Part shown: positions 36,139-44,788 of the stretch, one piece after another
Layout: each line of letters starts with the position of its first letter
How positions within the stretch are numbered: position 1 is the stretch's first letter
Assembly (NCBI RefSeq): GCF_000526315.1
Contig: NZ_JAFV01000001.1
Coordinates: 1-64,000 of the forward strand
Direction of reading: 5' to 3'
DNA length: 64,000 nucleotides
Source of the DNA: Methylopila sp. 73B
GTDB taxonomy: Bacteria > Pseudomonadota > Alphaproteobacteria > Rhizobiales > Methylopilaceae
Made by a program: the position numbers and the translations under genes
The notes under the pieces: generated by a model
The model's database searches: none
What the model was told of the DNA's origin: nothing
What the model saw: the letters and a program-made list of their open reading frames with translations, nothing else

Positions 36139-37029
36139 ATGGAATGGTCAGGCCAGGTCTTCAGCTGGATCTACCAATACTTCGACAACATGGCCTTCCT
36201 GCTGCTCGCCGCCTCCGGCCTCATCCTGATCTACGGGATGATGGGCGTGATCAACATGGCGCATGGCGAGCTGATGATGATCGGCGCCTACGTCGCCTCG
36301 GCTGCGTTCTACGCGGGCGCGCCTGCGCCGGTCGCGATCGCCGTCGCGGGCCTCGTCGCGGGCCTCGTCGGGATCGTGATGGAGCGGCTCGTCATCCGCC
36401 ACTTCTACAACCAGTTGCTGTCGTCGCTCGTCGTCACCTGGGGCCTCAGCCTGATCCTGAGCCAGGGGGTCCTTCTGGCGCTCGGGCCTTCGACCATGAA
36501 CATGCCGACGCCGTTCGGCAGCTTCAGCGTCGGCGGCTTTTCCTTCGGCGTCTATCGCATGGCGCTGTTCGCGACGGCGATCGGCCTGATCGCGAGCGTC
36601 TGGGCGCTGTTCCGGTTCTCGTCCTTCGGCGTCGCGGCGCGCGCCGCGATGGAGAATCCGCGGATGGCGTCGGCGCTCGGCGTCGACACCAAGCGCGTCT
36701 ACACCGCGACCTTCGCCATCGGCTCGGCGCTTGGCGGGATCGCCGGCGCTCTCTTCGCCCAGACCGCGGCGATCTCGCCGTTCTTCGGCCAGAACTACAC
36801 CCCGATGGCCTTCATCACCGTCGTCATGGGCGGCGGCGCCAGCGCGATCCTTGGGCTGGTCTACGCCGCGCTCTACCTCGCCGGCGTGCAGACCGTCGCG
36901 TCCAACGTGTTCAATCAGTACGTGGGCTATGTCTCGATCATGGCGGCGGCGTTCATCGGCTTGCTCGTCATGCCGTCCGGCATCTCGGACTTCGTGCAGA
37001 AGCGGCGCGCCCGCCGGATGGCGCGATGA
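36139..37029 (+). CDS. urtB: ABC transporter permease (LivH/UrtB type)
   Basis: Inner-membrane permease, 296 residues, about eight TM helices. LivH-family landmarks: AASGLILIYGMMGVINMAHG near the start, ELMMIGAYVA, RFSSFGVAARAAMENPRMAS (the EAA-like coupling loop), and AFITVVMGGGASAILGLVYA. Its stop overlaps the next gene by ATGA. With the LivM-type partner it forms the membrane channel for the substrate bound by the preceding protein. The urt name rests on the urease context. Confidence 0.88.
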   Translation: MEWSGQVFSWIYQYFDNMAFLLLAASGLILIYGMMGVINMAHGELMMIGAYVASAAFYAGAPAPVAIAVAGLVAGLVGIVMERLVIRHFYNQLLSSLVVTWGLSLILSQGVLLALGPSTMNMPTPFGSFSVGGFSFGVYRMALFATAIGLIASVWALFRFSSFGVAARAAMENPRMASALGVDTKRVYTATFAIGSALGGIAGALFAQTAAISPFFGQNYTPMAFITVVMGGGASAILGLVYAALYLAGVQTVASNVFNQYVGYVSIMAAAFIGLLVMPSGISDFVQKRRARRMAR

Positions 37030-38165
37030 CCGGCGTGACGCGTTCCCGGATCCGCGCCCTGCTCGCCGGTCTGAACGGGCCGCAGACGCTCGGCAACTCG
37101 CGGCTGTTCTGGCTTCTGTGGCTCGCGGGCGTCGCGGCCTTCGCGCTGCTGCCCTGCGTCGCCTCCCGCTACCAGGTGCTGACCGCCAGCAACTTCTTCA
37201 TATCGGCGATCCTCGCGCTCAGCCTGTGCCTGATCTGGGGCTTCGCCGGGATCCTCAGCCTCGGCCAGGCCGCCTTCTTCGGCGTCGGCGGTTACGCTTA
37301 CGGGATCGTCGGCATCAACCTGATCGAGGCCACCGGCGAGAGCGGGACGGCGCTCGTCGCCGGCGCGCTGGCGCCCGCGCTGCTCGCGGCCGGCGTCGGC
37401 GCGCTCATGTTCTACAGCCGCCTCAAGGGCGTCTACGTCGCGATCCTTATGCTGGTGGTGTCGCTGCTGCTTGGTCTCTTCATGCGCCAGACGGCCGATC
37501 CCGCCTATGCCATCGGCGGCGCCTACCTCGGCGGCATGAACGGCCTCGGCCCGGCGACCGCGAGCGATCCGTCAATTCCAAATCTGGCGCTCGGCTTCGG
37601 CGATCTCGTCGCTGAATTCGACGGACGGGGCCGGTCGTTCTACTGGCTCGCGCTCGGCGCGCTGGTGGCCGTCTACCTCGGGCTGCGGTGGCTCGTGAAT
37701 TCGAGCTTCGGCTACCTGCTGGTCGCGGTGCGCGAGGACGAGCGCCGCACCGAGACCTTCGGCTACGACGTGCGGCTCATCCAGCTCGGCGCCTTCTGCA
37801 TTTCCGCCGCGCTTGCGGGGCTCGCCGGCGCGCTCTACACCGCGTGGGGGACTTACATTCATCCTGACGGCTTCAGCGTCGGGCCGAACATCCTCGTCGT
37901 CATCTGGGTCGCGGTGGGCGGCCGGAAGGACCTGACCTCGGTGGTGGTCGCGACGCTCGGCCTGAGCTGGATCTCGATCGAACTCGCCACCTGGGGCGAG
38001 ATCTCGCTGCTGGCGCTGGGCGTCATCCTGGTGGCCGCGATGCTGGTCGCGCCAGAGGGCGTGTTCGCGACCGCCGGAGCCTGGTTCGGGCGGCTCATGA
38101 CCCGGAACCGAAGACGTCCCGCGCGGCCCCCGACGGCGGCGGCGGAACTCGGAGCCGCGCGATGA
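37026..38165 (+). CDS. urtC: ABC transporter permease (LivM/UrtC type)
   Basis: Second permease, 379 residues from the ATG at 37026 (4-bp overlap with the previous gene). Typical LivM features: ALSLCLIWGFAGILSLGQAA, FFGVGGYAYGIVGI, YVAILMLVVSLLLGLFMR, VREDERRTETFGYDVRLIQL (coupling loop) and AALAGLAGALYTAWGTYIHP. The C-terminus is an Arg/Pro/Ala-rich cytoplasmic tail. Pairs with the LivH-type permease. Its stop overlaps the ATPase start by 4 bp. Confidence 0.88.
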   Translation: MTGVTRSRIRALLAGLNGPQTLGNSRLFWLLWLAGVAAFALLPCVASRYQVLTASNFFISAILALSLCLIWGFAGILSLGQAAFFGVGGYAYGIVGINLIEATGESGTALVAGALAPALLAAGVGALMFYSRLKGVYVAILMLVVSLLLGLFMRQTADPAYAIGGAYLGGMNGLGPATASDPSIPNLALGFGDLVAEFDGRGRSFYWLALGALVAVYLGLRWLVNSSFGYLLVAVREDERRTETFGYDVRLIQLGAFCISAALAGLAGALYTAWGTYIHPDGFSVGPNILVVIWVAVGGRKDLTSVVVATLGLSWISIELATWGEISLLALGVILVAAMLVAPEGVFATAGAWFGRLMTRNRRRPARPPTAAAELGAAR

Positions 38166-38878
38166 GCGCGCCCATCCTCGAGGTTCGGGACGTCCACAAG
38201 GTCTACGGCGGCGTGCGCGCCCTGAACGGCCTCTCGCTCTCGGTCGCACCGGGCGAGATCCACTGCGTGGTCGGCCCGAACGGCGCCGGCAAGAGCACCT
38301 TCTTCAAGACGCTGATCGGCGTCGAGCGGCCGACCTCGGGCCAGGTGTTCTACAAGGGTCAGGACGTCACGAAGCTGCCCGCGTTTCGCCGGGCTCGGCT
38401 CGGCCTTTCGGTGAAGTTCCAGAACATCAGCGCCTTCGGCGAGCTGACGGCGCTGCAGAACCTGTTCGTGCCGCTCCGCCGCAACCATTCGAAGGCGGAC
38501 ATCCCCGCGCGCGCCTCCGCCGTGCTCGCCCGGGTCGGCCTCGCCGGCGTTGAGGACACGCCCGTTCGCCAGCTCTCGCACGGCCAGCAGCAGTGGCTCT
38601 CGATCGGCCTCTCGATTGCGGCCGAACCCGACCTGCTCCTGCTCGACGAGCCCGCCGCGGGCCTGTCGTCGGAGGAGACGGCGCGCACCGCCGAGCTGAT
38701 CCGCGAACTGAACCGCTCGGGCATGACCGTGGTGGTGATCGAGCACGACATGGGCTTCATCCGCAGCCTTAGGGCGCGCACCAGCGTGCTGCATTACGGC
38801 GCGCTGTTCGCGCAAGGCGCGTTCGACGACATCGCCGCCAACGAGGACGTGCGCCGCATCTATCTGGGAGCCGCGTAA
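38162..38878 (+). CDS. urtD: ABC transporter ATP-binding protein (LivG/UrtD type)
   Basis: ATPase of 238 residues. Walker A GPNGAGKST at about 38-46, Q-loop in LSVKFQNISAFGELTALQN, signature LSHGQQQWLSIGLSI, Walker B LLLLDEPAAGLS, H-loop VIEHDMGFI. The family works as a heterodimer with the next gene product on the cytoplasmic face. The signature LSHG is the form common in UrtD/LivG proteins. Start and stop overlap the neighbours by 4 and 1 bp. Confidence 0.9.
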   Translation: MSAPILEVRDVHKVYGGVRALNGLSLSVAPGEIHCVVGPNGAGKSTFFKTLIGVERPTSGQVFYKGQDVTKLPAFRRARLGLSVKFQNISAFGELTALQNLFVPLRRNHSKADIPARASAVLARVGLAGVEDTPVRQLSHGQQQWLSIGLSIAAEPDLLLLDEPAAGLSSEETARTAELIRELNRSGMTVVVIEHDMGFIRSLRARTSVLHYGALFAQGAFDDIAANEDVRRIYLGAA

Positions 38879-39591
38879 TGGCCTCGTCCTCTTCCCAGTT
38901 GTCGCTCGCCGCCGTCCAGTCCGGCTACGGCCGGGTGAAGGTGGTGCAGAACGTGTCGCTCGAGGTCGCGACCGGCGAGATCGTCGCCGTGATCGGCCGC
39001 AACGGCGTGGGCAAGTCGACGCTGATGAAGACAATCATCGGGGAGATCGCGCCCATGTCTGGCGCCGTGAGCTTTCGTGGGCTGGACGTCACGCGATTGG
39101 ACGCCGCCCGCCGCGCCCGGCTCGGCGTCGGCTACGTGCCGCAGGGCCGCGATGTCTTCGCGCGCATGACTGTTGGCGAGAACCTCGCGCTTGGCCGGCG
39201 CGTGGGCGGCGCGCCGGCGGCAAACCTCGAACGGGTGTTCGGCTTCTTCCCCATCCTGGAGAAGCGGCTGGCGCAACCGGCCGGCTCCATGAGCGGCGGC
39301 GAGCAGCAGCAACTCGCCATCGGCCGCATCCTCGCCGGCCGGCCCGACATCATCCTGCTCGACGAGCCGTCCGAGGGCGTGCAGCCGAACATCGTGCAGG
39401 AGATCGGCCGCATCATCCGCCGCCTGCGCGACGAGGAGCGGCTGACCGTGCTGATCGTGGAGCAGAACCTGTCGCTGATCCGCGCCGTCGCCGATCGCTG
39501 CGTGATCATAGACAAGGGCGCCGTCGTCGGCGAGATCGCGCCGGAGGCCCTCGACGATCCCGAAACCGCCGCGCGGTATCTGTCGATCTAA
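38878..39591 (+). CDS. urtE: ABC transporter ATP-binding protein (LivF/UrtE type)
   Basis: Second ATPase, 237 residues. Walker A GRNGVGKST, the LivF-type VGYVPQGRDVFARMTVGENL segment (PQGR is typical of UrtE/LivF), signature MSGGEQQQLAIGRIL, Walker B IILLDEPSEGVQPNIV, H-loop VEQNLSLI. It ends the transporter operon and converges with the LuxR-type gene 41 bp further on. No strong terminator is visible in that gap. Confidence 0.9.
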   Translation: MASSSSQLSLAAVQSGYGRVKVVQNVSLEVATGEIVAVIGRNGVGKSTLMKTIIGEIAPMSGAVSFRGLDVTRLDAARRARLGVGYVPQGRDVFARMTVGENLALGRRVGGAPAANLERVFGFFPILEKRLAQPAGSMSGGEQQQLAIGRILAGRPDIILLDEPSEGVQPNIVQEIGRIIRRLRDEERLTVLIVEQNLSLIRAVADRCVIIDKGAVVGEIAPEALDDPETAARYLSI

Positions 39592-39632
39592 GCTCCGATG
39601 GCCGCGGCGCTCGGCGGCGCCGAGCCTGACAT

Positions 39633-40388
39633 TCAGATCAGCCCCATCTGCACGGCGCCTGCTACAGCCTGGGCGCGGTTGCAGGCGTCGAGCTTTCGGA
39701 TCGCGTTCTTCAGGTGGAGCCGCACCGTCTCGACCGAGCGGCCGATGATGATCGCCGTCTCCGACGACGTCTTGCCGGCCGAGGCCCATTTCAGGCACTC
39801 GATTTCGCGCGGCGTCAGCCGCACGGGCCCGATGGTCTCGATCTGGTCCTCGTAGCCGCGATCGAGCACGAACTGGGTGAAATCGTGGGTTAGCCAGTGC
39901 AGCGGTTCGCGGGCGCGCTCGCGCACGCCGGTCCAGTTGGCGCAGGAGCGGTCCGCGATCGCGCTCACCACGGCGAAGCGTCCGAACGGCAGGTGCACCG
40001 GCACGGTGATGCCGTGCGACAGCCCGAAATCGCCGAGATAGTCGCACGCGGCGCGCTGCTTCGCCGTCAGGTCCGGCCGCGCCTGAACCTCCGCCCATTC
40101 CAGCGGCATGATGCCGTCGAAACAAGCCCGGTAGTACGGGTCGACGGACATGAACTGCGTCCACTCGTCTTCCCAGTCGTGGGGGAAATTGCGGACGTTG
40201 AGCTTCAGCGGCAGCCACTCGCCGTTCGGCAGGCGGGCCGAGGTCGGGAGGTAGCCGTACAGAACCTGGGTGAAGCCGAGCTCACTGGTGATCTCCGACA
40301 GCACGTCGAGCGCCGAGCCGAAATTCTGGATGAGCGGTGCGCGCTCCGCGAAATGATCTCGAACGCTGTCGGGAGAGGGGGCGCTCAT
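39633..40388 (-). CDS. LuxR-family regulator with autoinducer-type domain (solo)
   Basis: A 251-residue LuxR protein from the ATG at 40388. The N-terminal part resembles the autoinducer-binding domain: LGFTQVLYGYLP, a Trp/Asp/Pro cluster in WTQFMSVDPYYRACFDG, and SHGITVPVHLPFGRFAVVS. The C-terminus is a GerE/LuxR helix-turn-helix (VRLTPREIECLKWASAGKTS, then VETVRLHLKNAIRKLDACNR). No luxI synthase is in the window, so it may sense a foreign or different ligand. It lies between the transporter operon and ureA and has a striking repeat region upstream. Control of the urease/transport genes is inferred from position. Confidence 0.85.
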   Translation of the reverse strand: MSAPSPDSVRDHFAERAPLIQNFGSALDVLSEITSELGFTQVLYGYLPTSARLPNGEWLPLKLNVRNFPHDWEDEWTQFMSVDPYYRACFDGIMPLEWAEVQARPDLTAKQRAACDYLGDFGLSHGITVPVHLPFGRFAVVSAIADRSCANWTGVRERAREPLHWLTHDFTQFVLDRGYEDQIETIGPVRLTPREIECLKWASAGKTSSETAIIIGRSVETVRLHLKNAIRKLDACNRAQAVAGAVQMGLI

Positions 40389-40422
40389 GGCGGTCCGTCC
40401 TGAAGAAGCCCGCCTTCGGTTT

Positions 40423-40478
40423 TGCCAAAGTGCGTCTCTAGACGAATCGCAAGCACTTTCCGTGCCAAAGTCTAGAGA
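40423..40478 (-). promoter_or_regulatory. Repeat-rich promoter region of the LuxR-type gene
   Basis: The 9-bp arms TCTCTAGAC (40435-40443) and GTCTAGAGA (40470-40478) form a perfect inverted repeat 26 bp apart. TGCCAAAGT occurs twice in direct orientation (40423-40431 and 40463-40471), exactly 40 bp apart, about four helical turns. The inverse GCACTTT is at 40453-40459. The region begins 35 bp upstream of the start codon, so autoregulation or a second regulator is likely. Confidence 0.55.
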
Positions 40479-40556
40479 TTGCGCTGGAGGTGGAGGCAAA
40501 AGGAAACGCCGCGCTTGCGCGCGGCGTCGATCGGCGGCCTCAGCTCCGACGCGGCG

Positions 40557-40868
40557 TTAATCCCGGATCGGGTTCATCACCGTCACTAGCTTGGTGCCGT
40601 CGGGAAACAGAGCCTCGACCTGCAGAATGGTGAGCATGTCCGGCACGCCGACCATGACGTGCTCCCGCTTCAGGATCGTCGCGCCGTACTCCATCATGTC
40701 GGTCAGCATCGGGATCACGCCCTCGCGCGCCCGCTCGAGGATTTCGTCGCTAATGACGGCGATCGCCTCGGGGTAGTTGAGCTTCACGCCTTTCTCGAGC
40801 CGGCGACGCGCCATTTCGGCGGCGGCCCAGAGCTGGATGCGTTCTTCTTCGCGAACGGTGAGATGCAT
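40557..40868 (-). CDS. ureA: Urease gamma subunit
   Basis: A 103-residue UreA (family about 100). Typical features: MHLTVREEERIQLWAAAEMA, KGVKLNYPEAIAVISDEILE, the MMEYGATILKREHVMVGVPD segment, and VEALFPDGTKLVTVMNPI. It is a structural subunit of the UreABC trimer. Unusually it is not next to ureB but in a separate minus-strand unit with ureJ/hupE, 6 kb away across the transporter operon and the LuxR-type gene. Confidence 0.93.
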   Translation of the reverse strand: MHLTVREEERIQLWAAAEMARRRLEKGVKLNYPEAIAVISDEILERAREGVIPMLTDMMEYGATILKREHVMVGVPDMLTILQVEALFPDGTKLVTVMNPIRD

Positions 40869-40985
40869 GGGTCAAGTCCTGCGCCAGGGGCTGTGCGGAC
40901 GGCCGTGACCGCGGTCATGGCCAACGCGGAAGATTGAGCCGCGGAGGAGTCGCGCCGGACAGCGCGCTGTCCGGGGTGGTCGTCG

Positions 40986-41576
40986 TCAGACCACGCCGGC
41001 GAGCAGCGCCGCGCCGGCCGCGGCGAAGCCGGCGCCCGCGATGCGGAAGACCGCTCCGCCACGCGTCGCACCGACGTGGGCGATCGCCCGGCCGAGGCCG
41101 AAGCCCGCGAGGTGAAGAGCGCCAGTGGCGGCGACGAAGCCGAGGCCGTAGAGCAGGCCCGAGGCGGTCTCAGGCGCTTCGGCGCCGTGCGCGACGCCAT
41201 GGAACAGGGCGAAGAGACCGGCGAGAGCGATCGCCGCGGGCGCGGAAAGCCGGTCCGCGAAGGCGACGCCAAGTCCGAGCGTGAGGACCGAGACGGCGAT
41301 CCCGATCTCGGTCGCCGGCATGGCGACGCCCGTGGCGCCGACCACGCCGCCGACCAGCATCGCGCCCATGAAGGACAGGGGGATCGCCCAGGCCGCGCGG
41401 CCGTCGAAGCGCGCCGCCAGCAAGCCGACGGCGACCATCGCCAACACGTGGTCCGCGCCGCCGAGCGGATGCGCCAAACCCTCGCTGAAGCCGTGCACGT
41501 GGTCGAACGCGGCCGGATGCGCGAGCGCCGCGGTCGGGGCCAAAGCGACGGCGACGCCCAGGAGAGTTTTCTTCAT
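40986..41576 (-). CDS. ureJ: HupE/UreJ-family membrane protein
   Basis: A 196-residue HupE/UreJ protein. The ATG at 41576 gives a signal-like first segment (TLLGVAVALAPTAALA) followed by HPAAFDHVHGFSEGLAHPLG and GADHVLAMVAVGLLA, whose His/Asp are the family's presumed nickel ligands, then GLFALFHGVAHGAEAP and other TM helices, six to seven in total. The family supplies nickel to urease or hydrogenase. Located 117 bp upstream of ureA, same direction, so it likely shares its promoter. Confidence 0.88.
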   Translation of the reverse strand: MKKTLLGVAVALAPTAALAHPAAFDHVHGFSEGLAHPLGGADHVLAMVAVGLLAARFDGRAAWAIPLSFMGAMLVGGVVGATGVAMPATEIGIAVSVLTLGLGVAFADRLSAPAAIALAGLFALFHGVAHGAEAPETASGLLYGLGFVAATGALHLAGFGLGRAIAHVGATRGGAVFRIAGAGFAAAGAALLAGVV

Positions 41577-41659
41577 GGCGCAACTCCATCGGCCCACCGC
41601 GCGCCGATGCGCGGTCTCGGGCTTCCGGGGGAAATTTAAGCATCCGAATCCGGTCCCCT

Positions 41660-41681
41660 CGCATCCTCCCCTTTTGGGTAG
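41660..41681 (-). promoter_or_regulatory. Motif shared with the ureB/urtA intergenic region
   Basis: CGCATCCTCCCCTTTTGGGTAG matches 34594-34615 at 19 of 22 positions. Read toward ureJ it contains CTACCC-AAAA-GGGGAG, an imperfect dyad. It lies about 84 bp upstream of ureJ, in the same orientation and at a similar distance as the ureB copy. A common operator for the split urease units is inferred. Confidence 0.55.
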
Positions 41682-42361
41682 AACCAGGGTTCGCCGCCCG
41701 CGGCGGCCGTTAACTCGCCCTTGGACTTCGTCGCTCAGACGAGCATTTCCCGATCGCGAAGCCGGTTGCTCCGGACTCTCTGTTGCCGAGGTCTTTGATG
41801 ACAATTGGCGGAAAGCCACCGCCCCCGCGATTGAGCGAGTGGGACTTCGCTCTCGTCGCACGGCAGGACGACGCACGTGTCGTGTGAAAGCGGCAGGACA
41901 GGATCACCGCCCTTGGCGATAAGGTGCGTTGTCTGCAACGGTCTCGGCTTACGAGCAGAGATCAGGCTTAACTCACATGCGCTTCCCTCAGCGCACCTGA
42001 TGCAGGTCACTGAGGGTCAGCTCAAGACTATGCCCTTCCGGCGATTGGCGCCGGGAGCGGAAGTTGTCTCATCGATGAGAAGCGGACATCGGCTTGTATC
42101 GATGACAGCGATTTTCAACGCGCCGAGATGATCCTTGTGGGAGATCCGAGGACCGAAAGGGCAGTGTTACGAGCGCGCTAGGGCGCTTTTGCCTTTGACG
42201 ATTCGTGATCCTGCGACTCGATACCCTTGGCGAGCACGCCCTTAACTGCGGCGCCAATTCGGCAAGCTGAGCGAACTTGCCGCGCTTGGTTGAGTCCGTT
42301 GTCGAAACGTTGGTCAGTCGATCACGACCGCTCAGCTGACGATGCCTTGAACAGAAACGTC
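41682..42361. other. Long stretch without a supported gene
   Basis: 680 bp between the ureJ upstream motif and the DUF2955 gene. A plus frame near 41780-41880 reads VFDDNWRKATAPAIERVGLR and then RRTAGRR, faintly like the core of a tyrosine recombinase (DLRRTAVR). It breaks down after that. Other frames are short. This may be a decayed integrase or other mobile debris, but evidence is weak. Confidence 0.35.
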
Positions 42362-43405
42362 TCATGAGGCCTGCGGCTGTCGTGGCGTTGACGTCGGCCG
42401 GAGCAGCCCCGTCAACAGGAGCGTGGCGGCGATCGCGAACGTCACCATGCCGATGCGGGTCGAGAAGCTCTCCACGGCGGAGCCTGGCAGGGGCGACACG
42501 CCGAGGCCGAGCAGGATCACGAAGGTCGTGAGGGCGCCGGCGTAGACTTTCGCGGTCGCGGGGTTCGCGGCCGCCTGCCCGCCGAACATTAGGGCGACGA
42601 ACAGCAGGGTGAAGAACACGAAGGGTAGCGTGGGACGCAGGTCTATGAACGCGAAGGCGACGGACGCGACCACGCCCCCGAGCAGGTTGGCGCCCACCAA
42701 CCCGAGCGCAGCGCGGCTGCCGGCTGTGTGGTCGAACTGGTTCAGCAGCGAGGCTGCGGTGATCGGGACCACGACGGCGTTCGAGAAGCGGTCGTCGACT
42801 AGGCAGACGGTCAGCACGATCAGGAGGATGGCGGTGTTCGCCAGCGCGAGGCGGGCCGATCGGTCGAGCGGCGGCGCCGGCGGCGCTGGCGCGGGGACGT
42901 CTCCTCCCGGATCTGGAAACGCCGCATGGGCGAGCCACGCCAGCGCGACGCCGCCGAGAACCGCCTTGGCGAGCATGGGGACGACGCCTTCGCCAAGGTC
43001 TGTCTGCAGGACGCCGAGCATCGGGACCATGACGGCGACGACGATGATCAGGAACGGCGCGCCGCCGCCCTTGCCCCGCGCCTGAAGCAGGAAGCACGCG
43101 AGATAGACCAGCCCGAGCAGCGGCAGCAGCGCCGCCGGCCGGTCTCCGCAGAGCTGCGTGAGCGCCGCCGCGAACCATCCGGCGACCACGATCAGCATGA
43201 CCATGCCGAACGCCTGCCGAACTGTTAGAGGGCGCACGGTTGCGGCTAGGAACTGGATCGCGAACATCGGCGCCAGGAACGGCAGCGCCTCGCCGTTCGC
43301 GACCGCGACCGTAAAGCCGACCGCGACCGCCGACGCGATCCGCAGGCCTTGGCGCTTGGAGCGCAGCAGCGCGTTCGGTTCGGTCCGGACGGCCTCAGCT
43401 GACAT
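42362..43405 (-). CDS. DUF2955-type membrane protein (aromatic/drug efflux)
   Basis: A 347-residue inner-membrane protein with two sets of about five TM helices (GLRIASAVAVGFTVAVANGE, FLAPMFAIQFLAATVRPL; then RLALANTAILLIVLTVCLVD, AALGLVGANLLGGVVASVAF) and a Pro-rich linker between them. The arrangement fits DUF2955/FUSC-like exporters that work with an HlyD-type adaptor, and such a gene overlaps its start by 11 bp. Substrate unknown; aromatic acids or drugs are the usual candidates for the family. Confidence 0.75.
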   Translation of the reverse strand: MSAEAVRTEPNALLRSKRQGLRIASAVAVGFTVAVANGEALPFLAPMFAIQFLAATVRPLTVRQAFGMVMLIVVAGWFAAALTQLCGDRPAALLPLLGLVYLACFLLQARGKGGGAPFLIIVVAVMVPMLGVLQTDLGEGVVPMLAKAVLGGVALAWLAHAAFPDPGGDVPAPAPPAPPLDRSARLALANTAILLIVLTVCLVDDRFSNAVVVPITAASLLNQFDHTAGSRAALGLVGANLLGGVVASVAFAFIDLRPTLPFVFFTLLFVALMFGGQAAANPATAKVYAGALTTFVILLGLGVSPLPGSAVESFSTRIGMVTFAIAATLLLTGLLRPTSTPRQPQAS

Positions 43406-44600
43406 AGGTCAGCGTCGCGACGAGCTGGATCCAGAACCGTCCCAGCGCGTTCATCGCTGGGTTATCGCCGGTGTAGATCACGACATTGGCTTGAGATCCG
43501 TAGCGGACCCCGCGTGGGAACCGGTCCTTGAACACCAACCGCACCGGAAACCGCTGCGGCTCGCGCACCCAGCCGCTCTGGTTGCGGATGGTGGGAAGCC
43601 CCGTGGCTGGGTCGACGCTGTTGGTGGAGACGCCCCAGCCGACGCTCTCAACCTGCATCGGGAACACCGAACCCGGAAGCGAGTCCAGAACGACCTCCGC
43701 TTCGTCCCCGGCGGCCACATGCTCGAGGCTGTTCTCCTTGTAGGCGGCCGCGACCCAGATAGTGCCCGCGTCGATGAACGTCAGCGCCGCCTGCCCAGCC
43801 CCGACCACCTGCCCAACCCCGAGCTGGAGATTGGATACGACGCCGTCGGAGGGCGAGAGCACGGTCGTGTGCAGGAGATTGAGGCGCGCGCTCTCGAGCG
43901 CGGCGAGCGCCTCCTTCAGCTGCGGATTATCTTTCCCTTGCGGCCCGAGCTCCTCTCGCGCCTTGGCGAGATCAGCCTCCGCGCCGATAACGGCTGCGTC
44001 CGACGATCCGAGCGCCGCCCTGGTGTCGTCGAGCTTGGCGCGGGCGTATACGCCGCGGTCGAACAACGTCCTGGCGCGTTCGGCCTGCGCGCGCACGTTC
44101 ACCCGCTCGGCCTGAAGCTGCACCACCCGGGCTTGCGCCGACTCCACCGCCTGGGTCGAGGCTCCGATGGTCTGGCCGATACGTTCGAGTCTCGCCTCGG
44201 CTTCCGCGACGGCGATCTCGTAGGGCCTTGGGTCGATGCGGAACAGCACGGTCTTGGCGAGCACCAGCGCGTTGTCTGTGACCCCCACCTCGATGACGCG
44301 GCCCGAGACCTCGGACGCCATGCGCACCACGTAGGCCTGAACGATGGCCTGCGACGACGAAGGCGTCAGCCGCTCCATCACAACCGAAAGAGCGAACAGT
44401 CCTGCGGCAAGTACGACGACGATGAGTGCGGTGCGGCGCAGCGGGTTCCCGGTCGGAATTGGCGCCGGCGGGACGGCAGCGGACGCCTGTGACGGTTCTT
44501 TAGCGTCCACTGACCGGCCCGCGATCTCGCTCGTCTCAACGGCCCTCGCCGCTAGGGGGTTACGATCGTTATCGGCGGCTTTCCCGCTACTTATCGCCAT
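43395..44600 (-). CDS. HlyD/EmrA-family membrane-fusion adaptor
   Basis: Periplasmic adaptor, 401 residues. A polar N-terminal tail of about 50 residues precedes one TM helix (TALIVVVLAAGLFALSVV). Then a biotinyl-lipoyl half (SEVSGRVIEVGVTDNALV), a coiled-coil hairpin (VESAQARVVQLQAERVNVRA) and the second lipoyl half (TVLSPSDGVVSNLQLGVGQ) with a beta-barrel after it. It partners the overlapping DUF2955 protein to link the inner membrane to an outer-membrane channel that is not encoded nearby. Confidence 0.88.
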   Translation of the reverse strand: MAISSGKAADNDRNPLAARAVETSEIAGRSVDAKEPSQASAAVPPAPIPTGNPLRRTALIVVVLAAGLFALSVVMERLTPSSSQAIVQAYVVRMASEVSGRVIEVGVTDNALVLAKTVLFRIDPRPYEIAVAEAEARLERIGQTIGASTQAVESAQARVVQLQAERVNVRAQAERARTLFDRGVYARAKLDDTRAALGSSDAAVIGAEADLAKAREELGPQGKDNPQLKEALAALESARLNLLHTTVLSPSDGVVSNLQLGVGQVVGAGQAALTFIDAGTIWVAAAYKENSLEHVAAGDEAEVVLDSLPGSVFPMQVESVGWGVSTNSVDPATGLPTIRNQSGWVREPQRFPVRLVFKDRFPRGVRYGSQANVVIYTGDNPAMNALGRFWIQLVATLTYVS

Positions 44601-44788
44601 TTCGAGACCTTGCTTAGAAGCAATACATCGTCCGATTACTTCACTTTGGTCATGATAGCATACGATTGAATTGGATTCGCAACAGAAAGAGAGTCATCAT
44701 CCAACGTGGAAGCACGCTGCGCTAGTTGCGATTTCTGGCGCTGCTCAACCCCGGGATCAACGCCGGGCGTCAGACAAGGTGATGAGCC

